From Purshia tridentata (taxonomy: Eukaryota; Streptophyta; Magnoliopsida; Rosales; Rosaceae): 31,651 nt of DNA. The position numbers were made by a program, and so were the translations under genes. Positions within the stretch are counted from its first letter, which is position 1. Each line of letters opens with the position of its first letter. The DNA lies in assembly GCA_003254885.1 (NCBI GenBank), contig QANT01000037.1, forward strand, positions 1 to 31,651, written 5' to 3'. Under the pieces are notes generated by a model. It searched no databases. It saw nothing but the letters and a program-made list of their open reading frames with translations, and was not told where the DNA came from. Below, in pieces: positions 9,650-19,208 of this stretch.

Positions 9650-10831
9650 TTGTCCAAACCCAAGAGAACCATCAAACCACCTCTAAGGTTAGGGTGGGAA
9701 AAAGATGAGGTTCACTATGCACTTATCATTAGTGAAGGATCAACTACGTTTCGGGTTGCAATTGAGGGCAATGAGTGGGAAAGTTGGATGGGAGCTATGG
9801 CCGAAGAGATGCGATCTATGTACAATAACTTTGTGTGGGAATTGGCCCTTAAGCCCACGGATAGAAAAAAAATTAGCTGTAAGTGGGTTTACAGGAAAAA
9901 GGAAGGAACACATGAAAATGAGTCTATGCGATTCAAGGCAAGGCTAGTGGCAACATGGTACCTACAAAAAAAAAGAAGCTGATTATGATGAAATGTTCTC
10001 TCTAGTAGTGAAGCATACTTCTATTAGGTTATTACTATCAATAGTGGTTCAGTAGGATATGGAGTTAAAACAAATAGATGTTAAAATTGCTTTTCTCCAT
10101 GGTGACTAATAGAATGATATCTAAGGTTCTCAACCTTAAAGGTTTGTTGAAGCAAGTAAGGAAAATTTGGTGTGTAGGTTGAAGAAGTTTTTTTATGGGA
10201 TCAAGCAATCTCCAAGACAGTGGTACAAGCACTTCAACACCCATATGCTGAGAATTAGGTATTGAAGTTGTGAATCTGATTGATTGATGTATGTAAACTC
10301 ATGTGTTTGAGGATGCGGTAATTATTTTATTGTTACTCTATCTGAATGATATGTTTATTACGTGTCAAGATATGTCTAGAATTTAGAATTTGAAGAAGAC
10401 CTTAGCAAAGGAATTCAACATGAATGATCTAGTGGTTGCACAAAAGATCCTAGGTATGGAAACCTACACCAGAAGAAGTGGAAAAGATGAAAGATAAACC
10501 TTATGCAACGGTGCAGTGGGGTGTCTCATGTATGCTATGATCTACTCAAGACCTGACTTAGCTCAAGCAATAAGCGTTGTCTCAAGGTATTTGGTGAATC
10601 TAGGTAAACAACACTGGGAAGAAGTGAGGTGGATTCTCATATATCTGAAGGGCACTAAGGAGCTAGGGATCTTGTTTAAAAGAAAGCATGTGTTATGGGT
10701 TTTGTTAATTCGGATTATGCAGGAAAGCTAGACAAGAAAAGATTTACTACAAGGTATGTCTTCACCTGTGGTGGAGGTTGGAGATCTATGGTCCAAATAA
10801 TTAGTGTGCTTTGTCAACTACTGAGGTAGAG
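9650..10831 (+). pseudogene. copia-2 reverse transcriptase and truncated RNase H
   Basis: RT begins in the open frame 9650-9982 (WESWMGAMAEEMRSM, CKWVYRKKEG, MRFKARLVA), then breaks into short pieces. The catalytic YVDD is YLND here (10339-10350), losing the first Asp of the pair. After ILGMET (about 10450) part of the RT/connection domain is missing. The piece at 10516-10731 (GCLMYAMIYSRPDLAQAISVVSRY) leads to RNase H, which ends at ALSTTEVE at 10831. Confidence 0.85.
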
Positions 10832-12527
10832 TGTAACACCCCGCACTTTCAAAAGTGGTTTTGAAAAGCTTTTTAAAAAGTTTTCGGGATTTTTCTGGAA
10901 AGGTAAAACGTTTTGGAGGTTTTCAAATTTTTAAAGTTTGACTTTTAAAGTTGAGTAAAAAGTTGACTTTTTGTTCGGGAGGACTTTTTCCGTTAACTTT
11001 GGGTTCGTTGGAAAGGTCTCGTCCTCACGAGTTCGTAGACACGTAGCACGTGTCAAACGGAGCTACGGTTTGGACGTTACGGACGTGTGAAGAGAAGGAC
11101 AAATTGGTAATTTTGAAAAAGGGGTTTTTAAAAAGGCACAGAAACCCAGGAATACCCCAGATTTCTCTCTCCTCTCTCCCGATAGTTCTTTCTCTCTCCT
11201 CGCGAGTGTTCCCTCCAGCCGCGACTTTCCCCGACGCGTGGGAGCGCGTCCGGCGGTGGTTGAGGCTGATCGACGGCTCGCCGTGCTCGCCTGCTCCCCC
11301 TCTTCCTTCTGGTGGTGGCGGTTCCCCGTGAAACAGCCCAGAACTCGAAGAATCGCGCGTGCACAGTCGGCGTCACGGTGGCGATCTCGGCGATTCCGGC
11401 GACGACGCGACCTCCCACCTGCTCAGATCTCTTCCTCTCGTCGAGCCCAGCATGTTGGTGGGTTCGATTGACTCGTGGGACCACCGTGGACGGCGGATCG
11501 AGTGTGGGTGTGTCGCCGGCTTTCTGGCCAGTTTCCGTCAATTTCCGGCCACTTTTGGCCGTCGACCCAGGTTCGAGTTTTGATCCCCTCGATCTCCCCT
11601 ACGTGCCCATGTAGTTTGTTTTAGCTAAACACGATCTTCGTTTTTGGCAGTTGACCGCCCGTTGACCGCTGTGGGTTTCGCCGCGTGTGACGGTTCCAGC
11701 GAGCGTTCCTTGGTTTTCGGCCTTGGGCCAACCACCCGAGCTTGTGGGTGAGTTCTCGGACCTTCTGCGTGGTTTCCGAGGGTCGGGTAGCCACCGTGTG
11801 TGGTGGTTCCCGCCCGTTTTCGTGATTATTGGCTTGTTTGTGAACGTGTTGTGAATACTGGGTTTATTTCTTGGACTGTTTGGTCTTAACAGGTACGCTC
11901 GGCTTGGGAATTGGTACCCCCGATGCCGTTATGCTGCTGGATTTTAGAATCCGAGCAAAGGAGCCACGAAGGACACGAAGGGCAGTTTAGTCTTTTCACG
12001 TGGTCACGGTGAGTGAACCTAGGAATCCTTTAACTCTCAGTTAGTTAGTTACTTGGCTGTTTTGAATGCTTGGTTGTTTGGTTGCTGGTACTAGTTAAGA
12101 GGGGTACGGAATTAGGAATGGAATTTAAGTAAGGATCAGTGATTGTGTTGAGGATTTGTGATTTCCAGTTGGAGACTTCCGGTTAGGATTGGGATTCCCA
12201 GGATTTTAAGATTATTGCTTTTCAAGGTGATTTAGTATGGATTTCGGTTTTGGGAAACTGATTTTAAGAACTCAGTTTTTTTTTCTTGGTTAAAGATAAA
12301 GATTTGATCTTATTGTCAGTTTTTGGAAATTTTGGTTCTTTCAGAAAAGATTTTATTAGTTGTGGTTTGAAAAACTCAAAAGTGGATTTAAATTGCCGTA
12401 TGAGTACCCAGCTACAGATAAGTTCAGTAAGGTCTTTGGGACCCATCGTGACACACACATAGGCTTTGGGCCGTGTGTTGCGGTGCCTCGCCCTTTGGGG
12501 GCAGCTCTGCGTGCACGTATGACATTT

Positions 12528-12787
12528 AGTTTTGCCCTGCCTGTACGATGCAGAATTCCGTACAGGTATATGGCCAGTTAGTTTTGCCCTGCCTGTACGA
12601 TGCAGAATTCCTTACAGGTGTATGGCCAGTTAGTTTTGCCTTGCCTGTACGATGCAGAATTCCGTACAGGTGTATGGCCAGTTAGCTTTGCCCTGCCTGC
12701 ACGATGCAGAATTTCGTGCAGGTGTATGGCCAGTTAGATTTGCCCTGCTCGTACGATGCAGCATTCCGTACGAGTGTATGGCCAGTT
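12528..12787. repeat. Five tandem 52-bp units, each with a hairpin
   Basis: Units begin at 12528, 12580, 12632, 12684 and 12736, all exactly 52 bp, starting AG.TTTGCC and ending TATGGCCAGTT. Each has two 8-bp arms around an ~11-nt spacer: CCTGTACG/CGTACAGG in units 1 and 3, CCTGCACG/CGTGCAGG in unit 4 and CTCGTACG/CGTACGAG in unit 5. Unit 2 has one mispair (CTTACAGG). The changes in units 4 and 5 occur on both arms and keep pairing. Confidence 0.97.
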
Positions 12788-13488
12788 TTTCAGGGTACTT
12801 AGATGGTGGTTTATTTATATTGTTAGCTTACAATTGTTTTTGAGAATTATAAATTTCAGTTCTTAATTGATATTTTGGGAACCTGACTAGTTTTATTGAT
12901 TTATCGGAGTTTTCAGTTCTTATTTTATAAATTGGGACTTGATCAGCCTTAATGTTTTCTCAACGAGTTTGCAAAATGGATTTCAAACGCGGGTTTCTAT
13001 AAAGAGTTTTCAGTAGATTTATAAAACGTTTTAAAGCTGGGGAATCTCAAAGGGTAACAGTGAGGTATTGAGAAACTTGGAATTAAAGGTTTAGGCGAGA
13101 ATCGATTTCTGAGGTTTGAGTAACTAAGGTCATTTGGGATTTAAAGGTAAGTAAAAGATTTGGGAGTATCAATGGTTTTAGTTGAGGATTTAGTGTGTTC
13201 TAAAGGTTATTTGAGTATAGTGGGATTCTAAGTCAGGATCTGGTGGATTGTTCGAGGTGATCGTTCAGTTAGAGGTCAATTGAGGATAATTGAGATATTA
13301 CAGATTGAGACAGTAAATTGGGTTGGTTTAGAGGATTGGTGATCTAGTTGAGGATTGTGATTGCTGAATTGTGATTTGTGGTTTGATTGTGATTTGAGGC
13401 ATTAAGATGGATTGTGGTGTGATTATTTTATTTGAGTTTAATTCGAGGTTTTCAGTTAGATTTCACTCACACGAGCTCTAGTGAGCTT

Positions 13489-13512
13489 ACCGGGTTTGTG
13501 TGTAAACCCGGT
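13489..13512. repeat. Perfect 9-bp hairpin in the LTR-like block
   Basis: ACCGGGTTT (13489-13497) and AAACCCGGT (13504-13512) pair perfectly around the loop GTGTGT. It lies about 290 bp before the end of the LTR-like block. It could form an RNA stem in an element transcript; function is not shown. Confidence 0.85.
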
Positions 13513-13801
13513 GCACCTGTGGTTGGGTGCAGGGTTGGTTTTGCAGGTGAGCAAGTTGAGGAGGCAGTGGAGAAAAGACGAGGCAGTGGGACTAGCAGCA
13601 GTTTTAGAAAACTTATTTTATGATTTTATTTTCGGGTAAAAGGTTTTACACTTAGTTTTATCTGAATTGTTTTGTAAAGTTACAGTGATTTCAGTAAATT
13701 ATTTTATATTCATGGCTCACAGTTTCAGAAAAAGGGGCCCACAGGAAACAGTTATCAGTTTTCAGCAGTTTAGGCACGTGCCCGATGGTCGGGGCGTGTC
13801 A

Positions 13802-14420
13802 TAAATAGCTCATATGCAATCCTGAAATAAATTTAATAATCTATGTCTTAATATGTATGATATATTATATTGAATAATAATAATAATAATAATAGGGTGT
13901 TCAGTGTTCACTTACCTCAAAATAAGGGTAAAACCTAGTACTTTTCCTAATTTTAGCTGGCATTGTGGGTCCCGAATTAGCCATTATCTCTAGTGATATT
14001 ATGTTTAAGGCCTTCAAAACTCGGTTGAAGTTTTGGTTAATAGTAAAATTTGATCGACCAAATATCTTGCGAACTAGACAATATCAAGAATTTTGACCGA
14101 CAATGAGTAAAAAAGCTACAAGCATATTTTTTGCACCTAATTTGGTTTTTGGGCCAAGATATAAAGCCAAGCACAATAATGACTACAGCCTAGCCCGTTT
14201 CAAGATAATTGAGAGAATAAACATGCAAGACAATTAAGCCCAATCAAGCAGGCCCACGCCCAGAAAGCAAGATCAAGATGTGGCCGAATGTTTTTAATGG
14301 AAGAAGGAGGAATCTCAACAAGGCAAGAATCTTAAGTGGATTTGGATACATATACATATGGTAATTTTAAGGTTACTTGGGTGTGAAGGTTAAACAAGCC
14401 AAGAGTTTGAATTATACTAG
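13802..14420. other. Intergenic DNA with an AAT microsatellite
   Basis: A short (AAT)n run lies at about 13872-13893. No coding sequence was recognised. The expected remainder of copia-2 (the end of RNase H and its LTR) is not seen here. Confidence 0.55.
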
Positions 14421-15060
14421 GATTTGGATTTCTTTGAAGACCTAAGATTTGACCCCTATATAAAGTTACATTGACAAGAAGAAAGTTCTCTCTTTCAACA
14501 CACAATACAACAAAAAGTTTCTCATCAAATTTTCAGATTTCAAGCCTAATACTACGGTTAGTTCTTCAAGTTCTTAAGAATTTAGCATTTTTTTTAGCTC
14601 TGCTAAGACTCAATTGTTTTAGTATTGATTTCCCTTTGTTTGTTTGCTTTGATCTTTGTTTTGATGTTTTTAGATGAGGTTTGTTGTTAGAACAACCATT
14701 GCTACTCGTTTTCAAGATAGTCAATTAGTTCATACTTTTTATATTAAAGTTCATAATTTTTCCTTGCATCCAATCACTCAAACACCCATTCATCGAGTTT
14801 TTAATTTTGACCATACTTTTATTGTCATATCGAGTATTTAAAGTCCTTGAGGATCAAAGCGTTAGAAAGAGTTCAGGCGAGGTGTTTGTTCCTTGCTCGC
14901 TACATAATCATCTGGTTTAGAAGTTGGGATCACAGCACGAATTATTCATTCAATTATAGTCTTACGACCACACATTTTTCTGCAAACCGACAATTTGGTG
15001 GTGTAGTGGCACGCCCGCACACTTATCAAGGACTACTAGTGTATTAACTAAGATTTTCGA
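14421..15060 (+). repeat. Possible LTR-retrotransposon remnant
   Basis: A TATA-like CCTATATAAAG at about 14455-14465 is followed by a CT-rich leader-like stretch, then T-rich DNA and a segment ending with GTAGTGGCACGCCCGCACAC near 15003-15022. This resembles the promoter-to-leader part of a plant LTR retrotransposon, but I could not define ends, a primer-binding site or coding domains. Short ORFs here are not recognisable. Confidence 0.3.
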
Positions 15061-16220
15061 CATCATCTTGCTGTGAACTTTAGGGGAAACAATCTTCAAC
15101 ACAAATAAATCTGATAATAGTACATAAGTTTTGAAATACTTTTGGAACATCCTATACATCTATCGAAAATTTTCAGTGTCTTCATCTAATAGTTTGTGTG
15201 CATTTATATATCCACTTGTACTAACTGATCTTTAAGTTAGTGAATGTTCAATAAGCCCATCATGTAGGATAACCATAAACTCTTTTAGCTCATAATTTAT
15301 TGCTTGTATTGCCATCAATAAATTCTTAATTTTTTCCTAAAATTTTTTATTCTCCATTTCATGTTCTTATACTTCAATATCTTCATGCATGCATAATTGA
15401 TACATTTTCTACAGAAAACACCTAGGAAAAATCCAAAAGCAAGTTGTTGATGCCAAAAATCTCCAATAATGATAATTGGTCAACAAAAATTGTTCATGTT
15501 CATCTTGAGAAGCCAAATTCCATCTTCAGTCGTTGTCTACAAGAGCGAAGGCGGGGGTGTACCTGCAAAGACACTCCAATGCTAAAATGAGCAAAAATTC
15601 AATATGCTTGCCAACGTATTTTTAGTATTGATCCTCCTCTTGCATGGAGTTATGCTACCTTTTATAGCAAAAATGGTTTTTTTCATTGTCCTTTACTTTC
15701 GCATCTTTATTTCTCTCTCATTAAACTTCTTAATAAGCCTGGTAATAGATGTTTTTCGGGGGTGGTTTAATGGTGAAAAATGGGCTGTTATTCCAATTAA
15801 AGAGGGGGGTTATCCTTTGTTCCGAGCTTGAGTTTATACTTTGTCTTTCAGGTTTTACTTGCATTATTTGGGGCTTTCATACCGTTATTTCGGACTGGGC
15901 CTTATTGCCTTTTGGGTTTGGTTCGGGTTTGGGCTCAGACATTTTTAACACTCACATAAGTCATACCTATAGTAAACATTCACATAAACTCTAATTAAAA
16001 TAAGTTGCAATCCATAAAAAAAAAAAAAATCTAATATATAGTTTAACATTCTACAAACTTTAAGATAAACCAACTAATCTTACCAAACAAAAAAGCAAAC
16101 CAAATTATTGGACCATAAAAAACAAAAACAAAATTATTCAAAATGCAAGAAAAATAAGACACATATGCCTAATATCAATGTCTATCATGTCTCAATTAAA
16201 AAAACATTCATTCCATTTGG
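15061..16220. other. AT-rich intergenic DNA, unrecognised
   Basis: No reliable gene. A GC-richer patch at about 15540-15590 (GCGGGGGTGTACCTGCAAAG) and the T-rich DNA after it look like old repeat material, but I could not assign a family. Short ORFs at 15604-15831 and 15749-15994 have no recognisable features. Confidence 0.4.
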
Positions 16221-16229
16221 TATAAAATC

Positions 16230-16830
16230 CAGTGAAAGCGCTTTTTTGGTGTCATTGTCAAGAATATTTATTTCTTTGCATCATCATTAAGCCACCCAAT
16301 TGCGTCCAAACGAGTATGATCATCCAAGCTTTGGATTTCCTCGAGAGCTTCCCAACAGCTACTTGCAAGTAAACCCCTTTTTCTCCATTTGCATACTGAT
16401 TTTCTCTAAGTTGGTGGAAATTAAGTCAATGCTAAGAGGAAGTTTTCCTAGGACATCAGTGCTCGAGTGGTGGTCTCTATTGCAGTCGTATTCCCTTCAT
16501 ACTCAATTCTATTGAGTTTTCTCTTACCAATATTTGTTGGTGGAACCTCTACATTCAGGCCCTAAGAGGGTAAGGATGAATCAGTTTGTTCAAGTGGTGA
16601 AGCTAGGTATGGTTGTTCTTTTTCACCTAGAACAAATGTCCCCCGCATCGTAATTAAAAATGAAGTCATCTATACCATGTTCACTTTCTAGGCACATAAG
16701 TTCTTGCATCAGTATCATCACTCAAACCAATTGAGCTTTTCTCAGTTGTAGTTCCATTCCTAAATGCAATGTTCAAGTCCTCATAATTCGCAATAGTATC
16801 AATACGGAGGTATTTATGTGTCTAGTGTGA
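16230..16830 (-). pseudogene. Myb/SANT-like domain protein remnant (Harbinger ORF1-like)
   Basis: Reading the minus strand, pieces in different frames form a plausible C-terminal half of a plant Myb/SANT-like protein: YEDLNIAFRNG (about 16790-16760), SDDTDARTYVPRK, HGIDDFIFNYDAG, a Ser/Pro-rich stretch, and finally CWEALEEIQSLDDHTRLDAI followed by LNDDAKK near 16350-16290. Stops and frame changes separate the pieces. This protein type is found as the accessory DNA-binding ORF of PIF/Harbinger transposons and in domesticated plant relatives. The N-terminal SANT domain itself was not recognised. The assignment rests on memory of motif style, so confidence is limited. Confidence 0.4.
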
Positions 16831-17450
16831 CCGGAAAAAATATATATAAATGTTAGCATATAAAATTAATATAAAATTAATAGAAATGTGCAGATTATGA
16901 ATTTTTTATATAAAAAAATTGCATGATGTTACTAACTAAATTATAATGCTAGCAAATTTAAGTAAATAAAAAAACTAATCATAGAAGGTGACTATTTATC
17001 AAAGTTTATTAGCACTAAGTAGGACTATATACTCAGCATATATGAATTATCTACATTGGAATAGCTGTATTATGAATAACATTGACCTGAGCCTATACGA
17101 AGTGAAGCAGATCTCTCATTCTACCAATTTGGAAATATTACAGGTCCCAATTCATCAATTTGGATAGTCAAAAAAGTAATTAAAAGTCACATAACAGTCG
17201 TCTCTCTTCCACCTGATCAAGTTGATTTCTGAATAATTTCAACACCTCATCATCGTAAAGTATATCTAATTTTAAACCTTCATGCAGAATTAAATAGCTT
17301 GATCCTCTGTCTAGACAAATCACCCCCACTTGCTTACCCCCTAAAATTAAAAGAGCATAAAAACAAACCTCACTTCTCTTTTTCCTTGCACAAATTAAAA
17401 GGAACAACGGTAAGGTTATAAATATTCACTACAAATGGAAAAATATATAT
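16831..17450. other. AT-rich intergenic DNA
   Basis: Apart from a 75-codon minus-strand open stretch (17180-17407) with no recognisable domain, nothing stands out. It lies between two minus-strand transposon-related remnants and may be old transposon DNA. Confidence 0.35.
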
Positions 17451-17454
17451 ACTT

Positions 17455-17740
17455 GTAGGATGTTGATGTCATCTTTAGAGATTATCTTTCTCATAACATA
17501 GTAACGTCTCTCAATGAGTTTGGATTTCAGATGATACCATGTTCCTTAGCTTGAGTTATAGCTTCACTATTATCACAATAGAGCGATATTGGTAACTGAA
17601 TGGAAGGAGCAACTTCAAGTTTAGTATGAGCTTTCGTGCCCAAACAGCGTCGAAGCTTGTGAAACAACAAAAGAATTCCTTTGTTGTTTCACAAGTTGCG
17701 ATGTACTTTGCTTAAATTGTTGAATCCACTAATATATAAT
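17455..17740 (-). pseudogene. copia RNase H fragment (broken)
   Basis: On the minus strand the pieces match the C-terminal RNase H region of copia polyproteins: AKYIATCETTKE (about 17720-17680), then after an insertion AVWARKL, then PISLYCDN-like and IERRYYVMRKIISKDDINIL in other frames down to about 17460. Stops and frame changes are present. The insertion is an inverted copy of the adjacent coding sequence, forming a quasi-palindrome (17656-17695). No LTR is attached. Confidence 0.72.
17656..17695. repeat. 40-bp quasi-palindrome
   Basis: CTTGTGAAACAACAAA (17656-17671) and its exact reverse complement (17680-17695) flank AGAATTCC, itself a GAATTC palindrome with one outer mispair. All but one pair of the 40 bp is self-complementary. 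Confidence 0.95.
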
Positions 17741-17959
17741 CTACGATAATTTGTCGTCACAGTATTACTGCCACATAAAAAAAAGAATCATTAAGTGAAT
17801 TGATAATCAGTAACAATTGGTTGATATAGCAAACATTTGTTACCACATTGTAAGAAACAATACTAAAATTAATTTTCCTTTGTCATGATGAAATTTACCT
17901 AACACTGTTAAAATTAAAACAAATAAAAATAAAATAAGAAGAGTTCGAATCCAAATCCC

Positions 17960-18051
17960 CTTATCTAACTCTACTATAATATCATTAGCTACAAAGTTTG
18001 CAACGCTTATCTAACTCTACTATAATATCATTAGATACAAAGTTTGCAACG
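17960..18051. repeat. 46-bp tandem duplication
   Basis: Copies 17960-18005 and 18006-18051 begin CTTATCTAACTCTACTATAA and end TTTGCAACG. They differ at one base (C/A at unit position 30). Confidence 0.93.
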
Positions 18052-18510
18052 GATAAGAGACCCATATGGCCCTTTATACAAGTTGCAATATTGCATGTCT
18101 TTGTATACACAAGTCTAACGACTATGAAGATTATCATATTGATAGCAAAATAAAAAAATATTGTGAGTTCCAAGTTAAGATATTAACTTGTTTGCCACCA
18201 AGTGGTTATTTAACTTTTTGCTAATACCATATATATATCCAAGTGCTTGTTACAACGTGTTAAAGTTAATTTGCAGCAACTTTGTTTAATATTTTTCCTG
18301 CTGATGCTGACTAAGCAAAGTATGAATGAAGGGAGCAGAATAACAAAGCAACGTTCATTTTGGCAGAAGGCTGCATGTGTCCACTTATTATCTGCCCCTA
18401 AAAGGAAAGTGGTGTGTACGTGTTATATGCCCAAATAAGCCAAAAGAACTGAAATTTTTGAGTATCTTCATCTATATTATTCTCCTTCGTTATGCTTTGA
18501 AATGCAAGTT
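18052..18510. other. AT-rich intergenic DNA
   Basis: No gene or repeat recognised. A 63-codon plus-strand open stretch (18247-18438) has no domain signature and is probably chance. Confidence 0.4.
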
Positions 18511-19208
18511 ACGAGATGTGATTGGATTCTTTGGCTAATATTGTAAAGTTCCAAACTCTCTTAATCAATATTAGTTTGTGTTTGTGCACAAATCCACTTT
18601 GAACCACGTGATGACATGTAGCACACCAAAATCTTACGAGATGTGATTGGATTCTTTGGCTAATATTGTAAGAGCATCTCCAAAAGACTTTAGCAAAATT
18701 ACTCTTCAAATTCACATTTGATGACCTATGTGGCAATTTGAAGAGCGATATATGCTACTTGAATTTTTTACTCTTCAAAAGACCCTTTTAATTTTAAATT
18801 TTTGTATCTATTTTATGCACTAATTATTTATTTTTTTTATTCACTAATTTTTGTATTTGTTCTATGCACTATTTATTTTTAAAGTTTAATTTATTCAATT
18901 GAAAATTTATTATTAAAGGAAAGAGAATGAAAATTGTAAGAGAATTATAAACCAATTAATATTTGAAGAGAGGAGAGAGGGTCCTAGATTTGAAGAGAGA
19001 GAAATGGAAATGTCAATTCAATATTCATTTTGAAGGGTCTCTTAGAGCCCAAAATACTCTTCTCTCTCTTTAAAAAATAAAATATTTTTCATTTGAAGAG
19101 TCTTTTGAAGATGCTCTAAAGTTCCAAACTCTCTTAATCAATATTAGTTTGTGTTTGTGCACAAATCCACTTGGAACCACGTGATGACATGTAGCACACC
19201 AAAATCTT
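18511..19208. repeat. 125-bp tandem duplication, second copy split by a MITE
   Basis: Copy 1 is 18511-18635. Copy 2 is 18636-18671 plus 19120-19208, again 125 bp once the inserted MITE and one TAA are removed. The copies differ at one base (TTTGAACC versus TTGGAACC). Copy 1 keeps the uninterrupted TAA target at 18544-18546. Confidence 0.95.
18672..19116. mobile_element. Tourist-like MITE (PIF/Harbinger type), 445 bp
   Basis: Terminal inverted repeats GAGCATCTCCAAAAGACT (left) and GAGCATCTTCAAAAGACT (right, reverse complement) match in 17 of 18 positions. The target duplication TAA lies at 18669-18671 and 19117-19119. A 3-bp TAA/TTA duplication and a GAGCATCTCC-like end are typical of Tourist/Harbinger MITEs in plants. 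The interior is AT-rich, repeats ACTCTTCAAA/TTTGAAGAG motifs, and has no coding capacity. The empty site survives in the neighbouring duplicate, so insertion boundaries are exact. Confidence 0.93.

Larger units (their letters stand above)
7039..10831 (+). mobile_element. Second Ty1/copia retrotransposon, heavily decayed, both ends missing
   Basis: Gag to RNase H of a different copia family can be followed on the plus strand. Gag starts at an ATG at about 7039. Integrase precedes RT, as in Ty1/copia. Many stops and frame changes are present, plus two internal duplications (45 bp in gag, 186 bp in integrase) and a deletion between RT and RNase H. The coding trace stops abruptly at 10831 inside the RNase H motif ALSTTEVE, exactly where the TGTAACACCCCG block begins. 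No LTR was recognised at either end. This copy looks older than the one at 1-4258. Confidence 0.9.
10832..13801. mobile_element. Long solo-LTR-like block with TGTAACACCCCG / CGGGGCGTGTCA ends
   Basis: The block starts TGTAACACCCCG at 10832 and ends CGGGGCGTGTCA at 13801. These 12-mers match in 9 of 12 positions as inverted repeats, and TGTAACACCC starts are common for long plant LTRs of the Ty3/gypsy superfamily. It interrupts the copia-2 RNase H sequence at its left edge. Inside: a GC- and CpG-rich stretch at about 11160-11800, a 5 x 52 bp hairpin array (12528-12787), G/T-rich low-complexity DNA, and a perfect hairpin at 13489-13512. No gag or pol is visible, and the short ORFs in the GC-rich part overlap on both strands without recognisable domains. 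The flanking pentamers TAGAG and TAAAT agree at only three positions, so the target duplication is unproven. A non-autonomous element is an alternative. Confidence 0.6.

Noticed and set aside
11128..11614. Overlapping ORFs on both strands in a GC-rich stretch
   Set aside because: They lie inside the LTR-like block, overlap one another in several frames, are Arg/Ser/Pro-rich from base composition, and show no domain motifs.
12528..12787. CRISPR-like repeat array
   Set aside because: The units are contiguous without spacers and the locus is plant nuclear DNA.
12360..12843. Repetitive peptides encoded by the 52-bp array (MQNSVQVYGQL-like)
   Set aside because: 52 is not a multiple of three, so frame changes in every unit and no consistent peptide repeat exists. 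The hairpin is the better explanation.
10816..13850. Copia-2 continuing on the far side of the LTR-like block (simple nested insertion)
   Set aside because: No RNase H continuation or LTR is readable after 13801, and the flanking pentamers do not match.
17180..17407. 75-codon minus-strand ORF as a small gene
   Set aside because: There is no recognisable domain or splice context, and it lies between transposon remnants.
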